Below are positions 35,334 to 44,125 of a DNA stretch of 64,000 nt, piece after piece. The position numbers and the translations under genes are program-made. The stretch comes from Nitrosococcus wardiae (GTDB lineage Bacteria; Pseudomonadota; Gammaproteobacteria; Nitrosococcales; Nitrosococcaceae): contig NZ_CP038033.1 in NCBI RefSeq assembly GCF_004421105.1, positions 3,243,659 to 3,307,658 of the forward strand. Reading direction: 5' to 3'. The notes beneath the pieces were generated by a model. The model saw only the letters and a list, made by a program, of their open reading frames with translations. It was not told the origin of the DNA and searched no databases. Every line of letters starts with the position of its first letter. Position 1 is the stretch's first letter.

Positions 35334-36467
35334 ATGGGTTGGCAAAATAAGATGAGTTTCCGCAATCTGCCCCGTGAGAGTATTTTGTGGGTAGTATTCG
35401 TGCTTTTTTCTCCCTTGCTGATGGCCTCCTCGAAAGCCCTTCCCCCGGATTTTTATCAGCAAGTCGACCGTTTCCTCGTCAGCCCGCAAAGCACCAGCGA
35501 GACCCTGGTTCAAGAGGCTCACCCCATTGTTAAGCGGCTGGTGGAGGCTACCGAAAATAGGGAAGACTTTATTCAAAAAGTCAAGGTGCTAAAATCCTAT
35601 CTGCGGCTCGTCTGCGATTTTACCCAACAGCAAACCTTTCAACGAACCCTGCTGCTCGAGGAAGAAATCAATACCCACGTGACCTCGTGGAATGAGGAAG
35701 TCAAACACAAGCGAAGCACCATCACCTGGAGCGCCATTGGCATCGGGGCCCTGGTGGGTCTGCTCCTAGCGGTCACCAGAGCGACTCACGAAAACCGGCT
35801 CGATCTAACTCGGTTCCAGGAAATAGGGATTAATTTTCTCATCTGGGCCCCCATTAGCGTGGGCGCGGGGCTGAGCTTGGGCAATCTGGTGGCTGAAAAA
35901 GAAGTCGAACAGCGTCAAGTGCTCCTCATCCACCCGACTGAACTGGTGAGGGAGTATTCTGGAGATGTGCCCATGTATGAAGTTGAATCTCACTTAAAAG
36001 CCTTTCTCGGGGCAAAAGAAGGACCTATCCGCTCACAAGCTCAGAAAAAACTCCAGGCGCTTCATTCCAAAGCCCCTGAGAAGGTGGAAGACCGCATCCG
36101 CTATATGGAAGCAGTGCTAGCGCATGCGCCAGAGAATTTAATCCCTTCCAAAAAAGCACAACAAGACCGGCTCGCGGTGCTTGGAGAAGTCCTTTCTTTA
36201 CAATTCCCCTCCCAATCCCCTTCTTCCTGGGACGAAATACGCTATTTCCTCAGCAACCATTTGTATGGGTTTGCGGTAACAGGCGCTATTTTGGGAGTCA
36301 TTGTTTTTCTTCTCCCCTTCCAGTTCACGGGAGGATGGTCATGGCCATATGCCGCCCTAAGCTTTGTCATTGGCCTTAAGGTGGGTTTCGCACTGGGCCA
36401 AATGGCAGGAGAACTCATAAAAATAGAAAAACCCCATGAGATCCTCCATCACGAAGTATCTTTCTAA
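35334..36467 (+). CDS. membrane protein of unknown function
   Basis: This 377-residue protein has an N-terminal signal or anchor ('ILWVVFVLFSPLLMASS'), a helical charged region, a middle pair of membrane segments ('ITWSAIGIGALVGLLLAVT' and 'FLIWAPISVGAGLSLGNLV'), a long soluble helical part (about 210-290) and two C-terminal membrane helices ('GFAVTGAILGVIVFLLPFQF' and 'ALSFVIGLKVGFALGQMAG'). Start could be ATG 35334 or 35352; neither has a strong ribosome site. I do not recognise the family. It follows the yqjDEK-like set after 32 bases and may belong to that operon. Confidence 0.75.
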   Translation: MGWQNKMSFRNLPRESILWVVFVLFSPLLMASSKALPPDFYQQVDRFLVSPQSTSETLVQEAHPIVKRLVEATENREDFIQKVKVLKSYLRLVCDFTQQQTFQRTLLLEEEINTHVTSWNEEVKHKRSTITWSAIGIGALVGLLLAVTRATHENRLDLTRFQEIGINFLIWAPISVGAGLSLGNLVAEKEVEQRQVLLIHPTELVREYSGDVPMYEVESHLKAFLGAKEGPIRSQAQKKLQALHSKAPEKVEDRIRYMEAVLAHAPENLIPSKKAQQDRLAVLGEVLSLQFPSQSPSSWDEIRYFLSNHLYGFAVTGAILGVIVFLLPFQFTGGWSWPYAALSFVIGLKVGFALGQMAGELIKIEKPHEILHHEVSF

Positions 36468-36676
36468 TAGGGTCGAGTGCAGGCTTTTCCCCAATAGGGG
36501 ACATCAATCCTCTCTCCTTCTCCAGATCACTCACCGCTCTTAATCTCTATAGAACGCTTAGAAAATCCTTTCTCAACCTTAGCGGCAGCCTTCAAAAAAG
36601 GCCAAGCCAAACGCCTTTGACCTAACCTCCCCTTCTTTAATCGATTCAGTGGTGATTGGGTGGGTAAATTAGGATC

Positions 36677-36741
36677 GTTGTAATTATGCAACTACGGTGA
36701 TCTTTTTTAAAACAATACTGGCGTTATGGTGGTAATTATGC
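36677..36741. promoter_or_regulatory. repeated GTAATTATGC motif upstream of the beta-barrel gene
   Basis: The 316 gene-free bases 36468-36783 contain GTAATTATGC at 36680-36689, flanked to form the palindrome GTTG/CAAC (36677-36692), and again at 36732-36741. The two copies are 52 bases apart and lie 100 and 50 bases before the ATG. This is a possible operator or promoter pair; no further support is visible. Confidence 0.35.
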
Positions 36742-36783
36742 TACACAATATGTGTTCCTTCAACAAAATAGAGAGGCAACTTT

Positions 36784-37290
36784 ATGAAGATTAAACAAAC
36801 TGCATTAGCGTTAAGTGTACTCCTCCCTTCCTTTTATTTTCCCGCTGCCAGCTATGCTGAGCAAGAAATCGGGGATCGAGAGGTGATCTTATCAGGCTCG
36901 GGGATTAGTGGTAGTGGTTTTGATACCACAAGTGTGGCAATCGACGGTCAGTTTGGTCAATTTTGGAGCAAGGCACTGGAATTCGGCTTTCGGCAAAATG
37001 TGGGGTTCGCAGACACGGAAGAGACTTCACGTCTTAGCGGTGCAACTCGCATATTCTCCGATTACCACTTTGACTATAACGCTTGGCAACCCTTCGTCGG
37101 CGCAAGCGCGGGTGTACAGTATGGCTCAGGGGTTAACGATGCATTCATTATAGGTCCCGAAGTTGGGGTGAAATATTATGTGAAAGAAAAGACTTTCATT
37201 ACTGGACGGGTCTCCTATCTATTTGATGTCGATGAAGATGTAGATGATGGCTCTACTTTCTATTCGTTAGGAATTGGTTTTAACTTTTAA
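36784..37290 (+). CDS. outer membrane beta-barrel protein
   Basis: This 168-residue exported protein has a signal peptide ending 'PAASYAEQ' (about residue 25). Alternating hydrophobic strands follow, such as 'FEFGFRQNVGFADTE'-like segments, 'WQPFVGASAGVQYGSG' and 'KTFITGRVSYLFDVDEDVDD', and the chain ends in aromatic 'GIGFNF', the usual terminal Phe of outer membrane barrels. That gives about eight strands, OmpA/OmpW-like in size. Acidic 'DVDEDVDDG' turns could bind cations. A strong terminator follows at 37302. Confidence 0.8.
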   Translation: MKIKQTALALSVLLPSFYFPAASYAEQEIGDREVILSGSGISGSGFDTTSVAIDGQFGQFWSKALEFGFRQNVGFADTEETSRLSGATRIFSDYHFDYNAWQPFVGASAGVQYGSGVNDAFIIGPEVGVKYYVKEKTFITGRVSYLFDVDEDVDDGSTFYSLGIGFNF

Positions 37291-37301
37291 ATTCTCTGCT
37301 A

Positions 37302-37329
37302 GCCTGGGCCACATATTTGTGGCCCAGGC
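37302..37329. terminator. 12-bp hairpin after the beta-barrel gene
   Basis: Perfect arms GCCTGGGCCACA and TGTGGCCCAGGC flank a 4-base loop, 12 bases after the stop codon. It lacks a clear T tract, but stability and position argue for a terminator. Confidence 0.7.
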
Positions 37330-37560
37330 AATCCATCTCCTATACGGGCGAAAGGATTCACTTCCATCAGTCTCATAACTACTGCTTCAATATCCTCACA
37401 GGAGTGTTTTCCCTGGATGAGTGAGCTACCGAGGAGGATAGTCTAGGATTTGCGAGGTCCTAGTATTACCGACTACACTCTCTTTCTCAACCGAAAAAAC
37501 CTTGCCGCAGCCCCAATTACCATTTAAAAAAAAGCCTCATTAATCTATCGGGAGAAAGCA

Positions 37561-39945
37561 ATGGCCGAACAGTATGTCAGGTGGTTGGAAAACCTGGGCT
37601 CCCATGATGTCTCCTTGGTGGGGGGCAAAAACGCCTCCTTGGGAGAAATGATCCAACATCTCCGGGAAACAGGCATCCGAGTACCTGAGGGTTTTGCAAC
37701 CACAGCCCAGGCTTACTGGGATTTCTTAGAGGCCAACCATCTTAAGGAAAGAATCTCTCAACAGCTTGAAGAGCTCAGGAAAGACCGGCAAAAATTAGCC
37801 AAGGTCGGGAAAACCATACGAGAGTGGTTCTATGAGTCCGATTTTCCTCCTTCCCTCACTGAAGCCATTACTCAAGCCTATGGTCAATTGGCTGATCAAA
37901 TTGATCGCCAAAATCCTGATGTGGCAGTGCGTAGTAGCGCCACGGCCGAAGATCTCCCGGAAGCAAGTTTCGCCGGTCAACAGGAAACTTTCCTTAATAT
38001 CAGTGGAGAAGAAAGTCTGATTGATGCCTGCCGACGCTGTTTCGCCTCCCTGTTTACTGACCGGGCTATCATTTACCGTGAGAATCACGGCTTCGATCAC
38101 CTGAAAGTGGCGCTTTCAATCGGTGTCCAGAGAATGGTCCGATCCGATCAAGCCGGCGCGGGAGTGATGTTTTCCATCGACACAGAGACCGGATTTCCCG
38201 ATGCGGTGCTGATTAATGCCGCTTGGGGGCTCGGTGAGAGCGTGGTCCAGGGGATAGTGGATCCTGATGAGTATATGGTTTTTAAACCTTTACTAAAAAA
38301 TCAATCTTATTGCCCTATTATCAAGAAAAAAATAGGCAAAAAAGCCCAAAAGATCGTCTATGCTTCCGAGAGCAAGGAACCCACGCAAATCCTCGATACC
38401 CCTGTGGAAGAGCGCCCTTATCCCGTATTACAGGATGAAGAAATTCTTACCCTGGCTCGATGGGCAGCCGCTATCGAGGACCACTACGGCCATCCCATGG
38501 ATATTGAATGGGCCAAAGACGGTCTTACCAACGAACTTTTCATCGTTCAAGCCCGCCCAGAAACCGTTCAATCCCGTAAAAAAACCTCTTTGCTCAAGAC
38601 CTATACCTTAAAACAAAAGGGAAAACATTTACTCAGCGGACTCAGTATTGGCAGCGCCATCGCAGCAGGCAAAGTTTGCAAATTGCGTAGCGCCTCTGAA
38701 ATCGATCGTTTTGAAGAAAATGCGGTGCTAGTCACCGAAATGACTGATCCGGACTGGGTCCCCATTATGAAGCGGGCCGCCGCTATCGTAACCGATCACG
38801 GGGGGCGCACCTCCCATGCTGCTATCGTCAGCCGAGAATTGGGCCTCCCCGCCATTGTCGGCACTGGGAAAGGCACAGAGATTTTGCAAGATGGACAAGA
38901 AATTACCGTCTCCTGCGCCGAAGGGGACGAAGGCTTTATCTACGAAGGCATCGCCGATTACGAAGCCCAAGATCTTTCCTTAGAAGAGATTCCCAAAACC
39001 CGAACCCAGGTCATGCTTAACCTAGCTCACCCGGCGGGGGCGCTTCGCTGGTGGCCACTACCAAGCGATGGGGTAGGACTAGCCCGGATGGAATTTATTA
39101 TTAATAACATCATTAAGATCCACCCTATGGCCCTGGTAAAATGGAATGAACTGAAAGATCAGGAAGTTCGCCAAAAAATTGATGAGCTAACGGCCACCTG
39201 GGAGGATAAAACCCAATATTTTGTAGATACTTTGGCCCATGGAATCGCCCAGATTGCCGCTTCTCAATATCCAAAGCCTGTCATTGTCCGCATGAGCGAT
39301 TTTAAAACCAATGAATACGCGGAATTGATTGGCGGCCGTGCCTTTGAGCCCAAAGAACCCAACCCCATGCTAGGATGGCGGGGAGCGAGTCGTTATTATA
39401 ACGAGGGCTACCGGGAAGGGTTTGCGTTGGAGTGCCGGGCCATTCGAAAAGCCCGGGAAGAAATCGGGCTAGATAACATTATTATGATGATTCCTTTTTG
39501 CCGTACTCCGGCAGAAGCAGACAAGGTCTTGGAAGTCCTGTCTGAAAACGGGTTGACCCGAGGTGAACAGGGGCTCCAAATTTATGTCATGTGCGAGATT
39601 CCCTCTAACGTGATCCTAGGCCGACAATTTGCGGACCGTTTTGATGGATTTTCTATTGGCAGCAATGATCTAACCCAATTAGTCTTAGGCGTGGATCGGG
39701 ATTCGAATCGGCTCGCACCGCTCTTTAACGAACAAGATGAAGCCGTCAAAGAAATGATTGCCACCGTCATTCGCTATGCCCATGAGAAGCAGCGCAAGGT
39801 AGGACTCTGCGGTCAGGCCCCAAGCGACTATCCAGAATTTGCCCGTTTTCTAGTAGAGGCAAATATTGATTCCATTTCTGTTAATCCGGACAGTTTTGTC
39901 GATGTCAAACAACAAATCGCCGCCGCTGAAGCCAAAAAGGGTTAA
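37561..39945 (+). CDS. ppsA: phosphoenolpyruvate synthase
   Basis: This 794-residue enzyme has all three PEP-synthase domains: an N-terminal ATP-grasp ('GGKNASLGEMIQHLRETG', 'AVRSSATAEDLPEASFAGQQ'), a central swivelling His domain ('TDHGGRTSHAAIVSRELGLP', with the phospho-His in TSHAA), and a C-terminal PEP/pyruvate barrel ('GVGLARMEFIINN', 'RMSDFKTNEYA', 'MCEIPSNVILG', 'SIGSNDLTQLVLGVDRDS', 'GLCGQAPSDYPEF'). It converts pyruvate and ATP to PEP, AMP and phosphate for gluconeogenesis. It is monocistronic, with GGGAGAAAG upstream of ATG and a hairpin after the stop. Confidence 0.96.
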   Translation: MAEQYVRWLENLGSHDVSLVGGKNASLGEMIQHLRETGIRVPEGFATTAQAYWDFLEANHLKERISQQLEELRKDRQKLAKVGKTIREWFYESDFPPSLTEAITQAYGQLADQIDRQNPDVAVRSSATAEDLPEASFAGQQETFLNISGEESLIDACRRCFASLFTDRAIIYRENHGFDHLKVALSIGVQRMVRSDQAGAGVMFSIDTETGFPDAVLINAAWGLGESVVQGIVDPDEYMVFKPLLKNQSYCPIIKKKIGKKAQKIVYASESKEPTQILDTPVEERPYPVLQDEEILTLARWAAAIEDHYGHPMDIEWAKDGLTNELFIVQARPETVQSRKKTSLLKTYTLKQKGKHLLSGLSIGSAIAAGKVCKLRSASEIDRFEENAVLVTEMTDPDWVPIMKRAAAIVTDHGGRTSHAAIVSRELGLPAIVGTGKGTEILQDGQEITVSCAEGDEGFIYEGIADYEAQDLSLEEIPKTRTQVMLNLAHPAGALRWWPLPSDGVGLARMEFIINNIIKIHPMALVKWNELKDQEVRQKIDELTATWEDKTQYFVDTLAHGIAQIAASQYPKPVIVRMSDFKTNEYAELIGGRAFEPKEPNPMLGWRGASRYYNEGYREGFALECRAIRKAREEIGLDNIIMMIPFCRTPAEADKVLEVLSENGLTRGEQGLQIYVMCEIPSNVILGRQFADRFDGFSIGSNDLTQLVLGVDRDSNRLAPLFNEQDEAVKEMIATVIRYAHEKQRKVGLCGQAPSDYPEFARFLVEANIDSISVNPDSFVDVKQQIAAAEAKKG

Positions 39946-39960
39946 TCGCGATAGCAGGGT

Positions 39961-39984
39961 GCGCCCTTGACAGTAGAAGGGCGC
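39961..39984. terminator. hairpin after ppsA
   Basis: Arms GCGCCCTT and AAGGGCGC with an 8-base loop, 15 bases after the ppsA stop and ahead of the convergent norD stop. It can serve both genes. Confidence 0.6.
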
Positions 39985-40057
39985 TCGTATCGGATCTTCT
40001 CCTGAGCAACCGCAAGACTCTCTTAGCCATCTCCGAACAAATGAAGTCGCTTTTAAA

Positions 40058-41998
40058 CTACCCCACCAACTGCTGATAAAGCATGGGCAAGGCCTGCGGA
40101 AGGCGGTCAGGCCGAGCCACAATGGCATAGCCTCCACGGCCAAACAAATAGGGAAAATAATCTTGGGCCTTACGATCAATGGTAATGCCAAAGACGGCTA
40201 ATCCTGCTCGGCGAGCTTCTAGAATCGCCTGCCGGGTATCTTCGATACCGTAGCGGCCTTCATAGTGATCCAGATCATTGGGTTTGCCGTCACTTAACAA
40301 AAGTAAAAGACGGTGCCGTTCGGGACGCAGAGCCAACTGCTGCTGGACATGGCGCAAAGCCGCGCCCATGCGAGTGTAGTAGCCGGGACGCAAAGCCGCG
40401 ATGCGCCGCAACACTTGGCTGCTAAAGGGGGCCGCAAAATCCTTGACTGTGGCAACCCGGACAAAATGCCGCTTGCGCGAGGTAAAAGTATAAATCGCAA
40501 AGGCATCCCCACAGGTGGCTAAGCCAGAGGCCATGGCGGTCAGGGCCTCTTTTTCCACCTCAAGGACCTGGCGGTTATCGACCCAACTGTCGGTAGACAA
40601 GGAAACATCCACCAGCATGGCCACAGCCAAATCCCGGGCCTGCTGGCGCGCAGAGAGATACACCCGATCGGAACCACTGCCGCTGGCCACTAAATCACAG
40701 CGGGACCGCACCAAGGCATCCATATCGGGCTCGGTGCCATCAAGCTGGCGGCGCAAGATCTCACGCTTGGGACGCAACGCCTCGAATTGGCGCCGGATCC
40801 GGCGAAGGCGGCGTCTGGCCTGGAGATCAGGTTTCCATAGCTCCCCCTCCTCCCCAGCCACCTGGGAAACGACCTTACAGTGATTATTGTGGTAGCTCTG
40901 ACGGCGGTAGTCCCACTCAGGATAGGTAAACTCAGCAATTAAAGCGGAAGGATCTACATCATTGGGGGCCAGATCCAAATCAAATTTGAGTTTAGTGGCC
41001 GCCCGCCGCTGATGGGAACTTAGGGCCAGCTCCTCCATGGCATCGGCGACCTCCTTCGCGGCCTCTTCATCCTCGTCTTCCACTGCCCGGTTGACATTGA
41101 CCATCTCGGCCCAACTGATGAGTTTTTCAAAGCGATTTAACAACAGGGGATCGTCGCGCTCGCTTTGCTCATACTTCCCCCGCTGGGCCTGCCTTCGGCG
41201 GCTATCCTCCCCCTCCTGCTGGCTGCTACCATCGGCCTGTTCGGAAGGCGACGATAAAGCACTTGGAGATTTAAATTCCCCACTGATTTCTCCCCATAGG
41301 GGCACAGGAAGAAAGGGATGATAGCCCTTAGATGCACGCCAACCACTGAAATCAGGCTCTGGGGCCATAACAGCCGCCAGCAATGCGTTACCAAGGGGAT
41401 TTGAGCACTTAGACTTAGCTTCCAGTAGGGCTAGGATCGCCGCTTCCACGGCTTGCTCTTGGGGGGGTAAAGACCGTGGTGGCCGCAATTCCCTCAGCGC
41501 CGCGCAGAGTGTCTGGTAACTCTGCGCCAACCCGGGATAGCGACGGCAGATCCTTAAACTAATCCCATAGGACCGATGTAAAAAGGCCAGATCCGCCTGA
41601 AGAGGATCCGCCGGGGGCTGACCAGAAGAATGCTCTGCCAGGGCAAAAAAAGCAGCCAGCCAGAAGTAAAGGCACCGGTTGAGGGAAACTGATGGAAAGC
41701 AGGCAATAGCAGCGGGTAACAGCAACCGCTCAGGATTGCGCGCCGCCTGTGGCAGGCGCTCTTGGTCGAGCCCCAAGCGCTGCCGTAGCCTCAGGCGATG
41801 CCCTGAGGACTGGGGCAACCCCGCCGCCAGCTCCAGCCCCGGCGTCCCTCCTAGTCCCCGGAAAAAAACACTCAGGGAGGCACGAACCGAATCCAGGGTC
41901 ACCGCAGCCTCTGGATGATAAGGATAGCTGGCCGCCTGCCCCACAAGCCGGTGCCAATAGCGGCCAATCTGCTCTTCCAGCTCCAGAAATTGCCACAT
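40058..41998 (-). CDS. norD: NorD-type VWA protein, nitric oxide reductase activation
   Basis: This 646-residue protein has a C-terminal von Willebrand A domain with the MIDAS motif 'DVSLSTDSW', then 'LLLLSDGKPNDLDHYEGRYG' followed by 'IEDTRQAILEARRAGL', the classic NorD/CbbO ending. The N-terminal 400 residues are helical and variable, with a Ser/Gln/Arg-rich linker ('SQQEGEDSRRRQAQRGKYEQ'). NorD works with the MoxR-type ATPase NorQ to assemble or activate cNOR, probably for the non-heme iron site. It lies 5 bases downstream of norQ. The target reductase NorCB is at 60.2-62.0 kb, separated by an accessory island. Confidence 0.9.
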   Translation of the reverse strand: MWQFLELEEQIGRYWHRLVGQAASYPYHPEAAVTLDSVRASLSVFFRGLGGTPGLELAAGLPQSSGHRLRLRQRLGLDQERLPQAARNPERLLLPAAIACFPSVSLNRCLYFWLAAFFALAEHSSGQPPADPLQADLAFLHRSYGISLRICRRYPGLAQSYQTLCAALRELRPPRSLPPQEQAVEAAILALLEAKSKCSNPLGNALLAAVMAPEPDFSGWRASKGYHPFLPVPLWGEISGEFKSPSALSSPSEQADGSSQQEGEDSRRRQAQRGKYEQSERDDPLLLNRFEKLISWAEMVNVNRAVEDEDEEAAKEVADAMEELALSSHQRRAATKLKFDLDLAPNDVDPSALIAEFTYPEWDYRRQSYHNNHCKVVSQVAGEEGELWKPDLQARRRLRRIRRQFEALRPKREILRRQLDGTEPDMDALVRSRCDLVASGSGSDRVYLSARQQARDLAVAMLVDVSLSTDSWVDNRQVLEVEKEALTAMASGLATCGDAFAIYTFTSRKRHFVRVATVKDFAAPFSSQVLRRIAALRPGYYTRMGAALRHVQQQLALRPERHRLLLLLSDGKPNDLDHYEGRYGIEDTRQAILEARRAGLAVFGITIDRKAQDYFPYLFGRGGYAIVARPDRLPQALPMLYQQLVG

Positions 41999-42003
41999 GG
42001 GGA

Positions 42004-42801
42004 CTAGCCGTAGGTAGCTCGGATCAGTTCCAACAGCCCTTCCTTGACCTCAGCCTCATCGCAAAGGGGTTCTACCAGGGCCACCTGGGCCGCCTGAAAA
42101 GGATCTAGTCCTTCCCCCATTAAAATGGCGCAGTAAACCAATAGCCGGGTAGAGACCACTTCTTCCAGATCCACCCCCTTCAATCCCCGCAAGCCGTTTG
42201 CCAAGTTAATAAGAGGAACACAGCGCTCCCGGGGAAGACCGCTTTCACTAGCAACGATTTCGACTTCCACCTCAGGGGGAGGAAAATCAAAACTCAGGGC
42301 CACAAAACGCTGGCGAGTGCTGGGCTTTAAGGATTTGAGGATATTCTGATAGCCCGGATTATAAGAGACCACCAGCATGAACCCCTCAGGCGCCCTCAAA
42401 GTCTCCCCGGTGCGCTCCAATGGCAGGATGCGGCGATCATCGGTGAGGGGATGGAGCACCACGGTGACATCCTTACGGGCTTCCACAATCTCATCCAGAT
42501 AGCAGATCCCCCCTTCCCGAATGGCCTGGGTCAATGGACCATCGACCCAGACGGTCTCCCCTCCCTTAAGGAGATAGCGGCCGGTAAGATCGGCCGCCGT
42601 TAAATCATCGTGGCAAGAAACCGTAAAGAGGGGGCGGCCCAGCTGAGCCGCCATATGGGCCACAAAACGGGTCTTGCCACAGCCTGTGGGCCCCTTGAGC
42701 AAAAGGGGGAGTTGATGGCGATAGGCGGCCTCAAATAAGGCACATTCATTGCCAACGGGTAGATAAAAGGGAGCCTCTCCGGCCAAGGCGGTTGCTTGCA
42801 T
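42004..42801 (-). CDS. norQ: NorQ/CbbQ MoxR-type AAA+ ATPase
   Basis: This 265-residue ATPase has Walker A 'GPTGCGKT' (residues 37-44), Walker B 'ICYLDEIVEARKDV', 'HPLTDDRRILPLERTG' and sensor 1 'FMLVVSYNPGYQNILKSLKP'. The family usually has 'IVEARKD', which separates NorQ/CbbQ from other MoxR ATPases. It partners NorD in activating nitric oxide reductase. It starts an operon norQ-norD; the upstream 389 bases are gene-free and carry a cluster of GTGAC/GTCAC motifs. Confidence 0.93.
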   Translation of the reverse strand: MQATALAGEAPFYLPVGNECALFEAAYRHQLPLLLKGPTGCGKTRFVAHMAAQLGRPLFTVSCHDDLTAADLTGRYLLKGGETVWVDGPLTQAIREGGICYLDEIVEARKDVTVVLHPLTDDRRILPLERTGETLRAPEGFMLVVSYNPGYQNILKSLKPSTRQRFVALSFDFPPPEVEVEIVASESGLPRERCVPLINLANGLRGLKGVDLEEVVSTRLLVYCAILMGEGLDPFQAAQVALVEPLCDEAEVKEGLLELIRATYG

Positions 42802-42849
42802 ATTTATATTATATTAGTCAATAATTTAAGCGCCATGCCCACTTTAAAA

Positions 42850-42911
42850 CGTGACAAAAACACCTATTTTGGGTCACGTTGTGACAAACGAAGTCACGAT
42901 TTAGTCACGCT
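42850..42911. promoter_or_regulatory. cluster of GTGAC/GTCAC motifs upstream of norQ
   Basis: Five copies of GTGAC or its complement GTCAC lie within 62 bases, including the inverted pair GTCAC-GTT-GTGAC. The rightmost part, AAGTCACGATTTAGTCACGC, nearly repeats at 60085-60106 downstream of norB. The rest of 42802-43190 is gene-free. It is a candidate regulator array for norQD, or an unrelated repeat. Confidence 0.45.
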
Positions 42912-43190
42912 AAAAGGTTAACTCTTTACCTATACCAATACCAGTTCTTGAGTTGGTCCCCCTCCTTTCCCCTGGCGCTCTAAAGACGGCCATTGGACTG
43001 CACGGTTCATCAACTGCTCCCTGCAATCGGAGGCAAAGAAGAGGGTACCTACCCGCTTTGGGAGAAGCTTTTTCACAGGCACCCCCTTCCCTCTCACCGG
43101 CTATATTCCTTCCCTCTGGTGTCCCTCGCTGCCTTCCTGTGCCCCAATGACGAAATTTATGAACGCAACAGCACTGAGAAGGCGAGTAGT

Positions 43191-43388
43191 TTAGGCAGCT
43201 ATCTGTTCAAAGGAGAAATGGGGGATGTCAGCTCGTTTGCTAGCGTGCTCGATGGTGATAGCGCAGATATCTCCCTTATGATCAACATCAATAACGGTGT
43301 TCTCATCAAAATCTTTGCTCTCGGCAACCTCTGTCTCCCGAAACTCAATATAGGGTGTATCTGTATCCTGGAAGTACTTGATCTTCAT
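43191..43388 (-). CDS. DUF2283 small protein, antitoxin-like
   Basis: This 65-residue protein, 'MKIKYFQDTDTPYIEF' then 'ENTVIDVDHKGDICAITIEH', matches DUF2283. Members are usually the second gene of a pair with a DUF4258-like gene and may act as antitoxin. Its ATG (43388-43386) sits in an ATGA overlap with the restored stop of the broken partner at 43385-43614. Confidence 0.82.
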   Translation of the reverse strand: MKIKYFQDTDTPYIEFRETEVAESKDFDENTVIDVDHKGDICAITIEHASKRADIPHFSFEQIAA

Positions 43389-43614
43389 GGGGTAAATCTC
43401 CGGTCGAAGAACGCGTTATCACCGTCTCACCATCTGGAAGGAGAATCACACGCAAATAGCGTCCCCCCGCTTCCTTGATGGGCGCCCACCGGCGAATGCG
43501 GCCATCTTCTTGGATCATTTCTTTTATAGGATGATCCATCACGTGCTGGATTCACGCCAACTTGATTATGGCACGATCAGGCCGACTCCGCATGGCCTCG
43601 AAATACTTGGTCAT
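43385..43614 (-). pseudogene. DUF4258-like partner, broken by stop and frameshift
   Basis: From ATG 43614 the frame reads 'MTKYFEAMRSRPDRAIIKLA', then TGA at 43554-43552 where TGG (Trp) is expected, and continues 'IQHVMDHPIKEM' to 'GRYLRVILLPDGETV'. At about 43420 a one-base loss shifts the frame; corrected, it reads 'NAFFDRRFTP' and stops at 43385, overlapping the DUF2283 start. The ending 'NAFFDR' is a family hallmark. Two lesions mean the putative toxin is dead while its partner remains open. Confidence 0.78.
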
Positions 43615-43874
43615 CTTCACGTTTGGGGGTGTCCTAGGCCGTTTCCGTTTGATTTTTATTGTATACATAGAGAGTTGACATCCCCCTCCCTTCCATTAGC
43701 GCTCTGCGGTGCGATCGGGAACACGGCCAAAAAGCAGTGTGGCCCTCCCCGGCCTGGATGAGTTGGCCGCGCACATTCTCCCAAATCAGTCACGGCGTCA
43801 TCCACGCTTCCTTTATCTCATCCCTTTTAGACACATCAAAATTTGCTTTCCTCGTTGAGGATTTTGGGCTTTAC

Positions 43875-43896
43875 TTTGTAAAAAAAAATTTACAAA
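43875..43896. promoter_or_regulatory. 8-bp inverted repeat with an A6 loop
   Basis: TTTGTAAA and TTTACAAA flank six A bases, 56 bases upstream of the small gene that leads into the LuxR-type regulator. It looks like an operator. The surrounding 43615-43951 holds no intact gene. A possible minus-strand coding relic ('ANFDVSKRDEIKEAWMTP' then a stop) at about 43790-43845 is too short to call. Confidence 0.4.
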
Positions 43897-43951
43897 CCCC
43901 CTTTAAGCGCAGCCGGCCCTGGGGCACCGAGTGCTTTATCAGAAGGAGACT

Positions 43952-44125
43952 ATGATGTTATTAGAGAGGCATCCCTTAAAGAGCCTCTCCCACACGCTCC
44001 ACAGTCGGAGCAGGGCCTGTCATCGCCCCGCTTATCACCCGCGCACGCTCACCTCCGCTCCGGCTCAAGAGGCGGCTTTAAATCCCTTGAGTAAACCTTA
44101 TCCTTGCCCCAGAGGTGTGGCATGA
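43952..44125 (+). CDS. small basic protein translationally coupled to the regulator
   Basis: A 57-residue frame starts at ATG 43952, 5 bases after AGAAGGAG, and its TGA overlaps the regulator's ATG (ATGA at 44122-44125). It is rich in His, Arg, Ser and Pro with no known motif. The good ribosome site and exact coupling are the only arguments that it is translated; it may serve as a leader for the regulator. Confidence 0.4.
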   Translation: MMLLERHPLKSLSHTLHSRSRACHRPAYHPRTLTSAPAQEAALNPLSKPYPCPRGVA

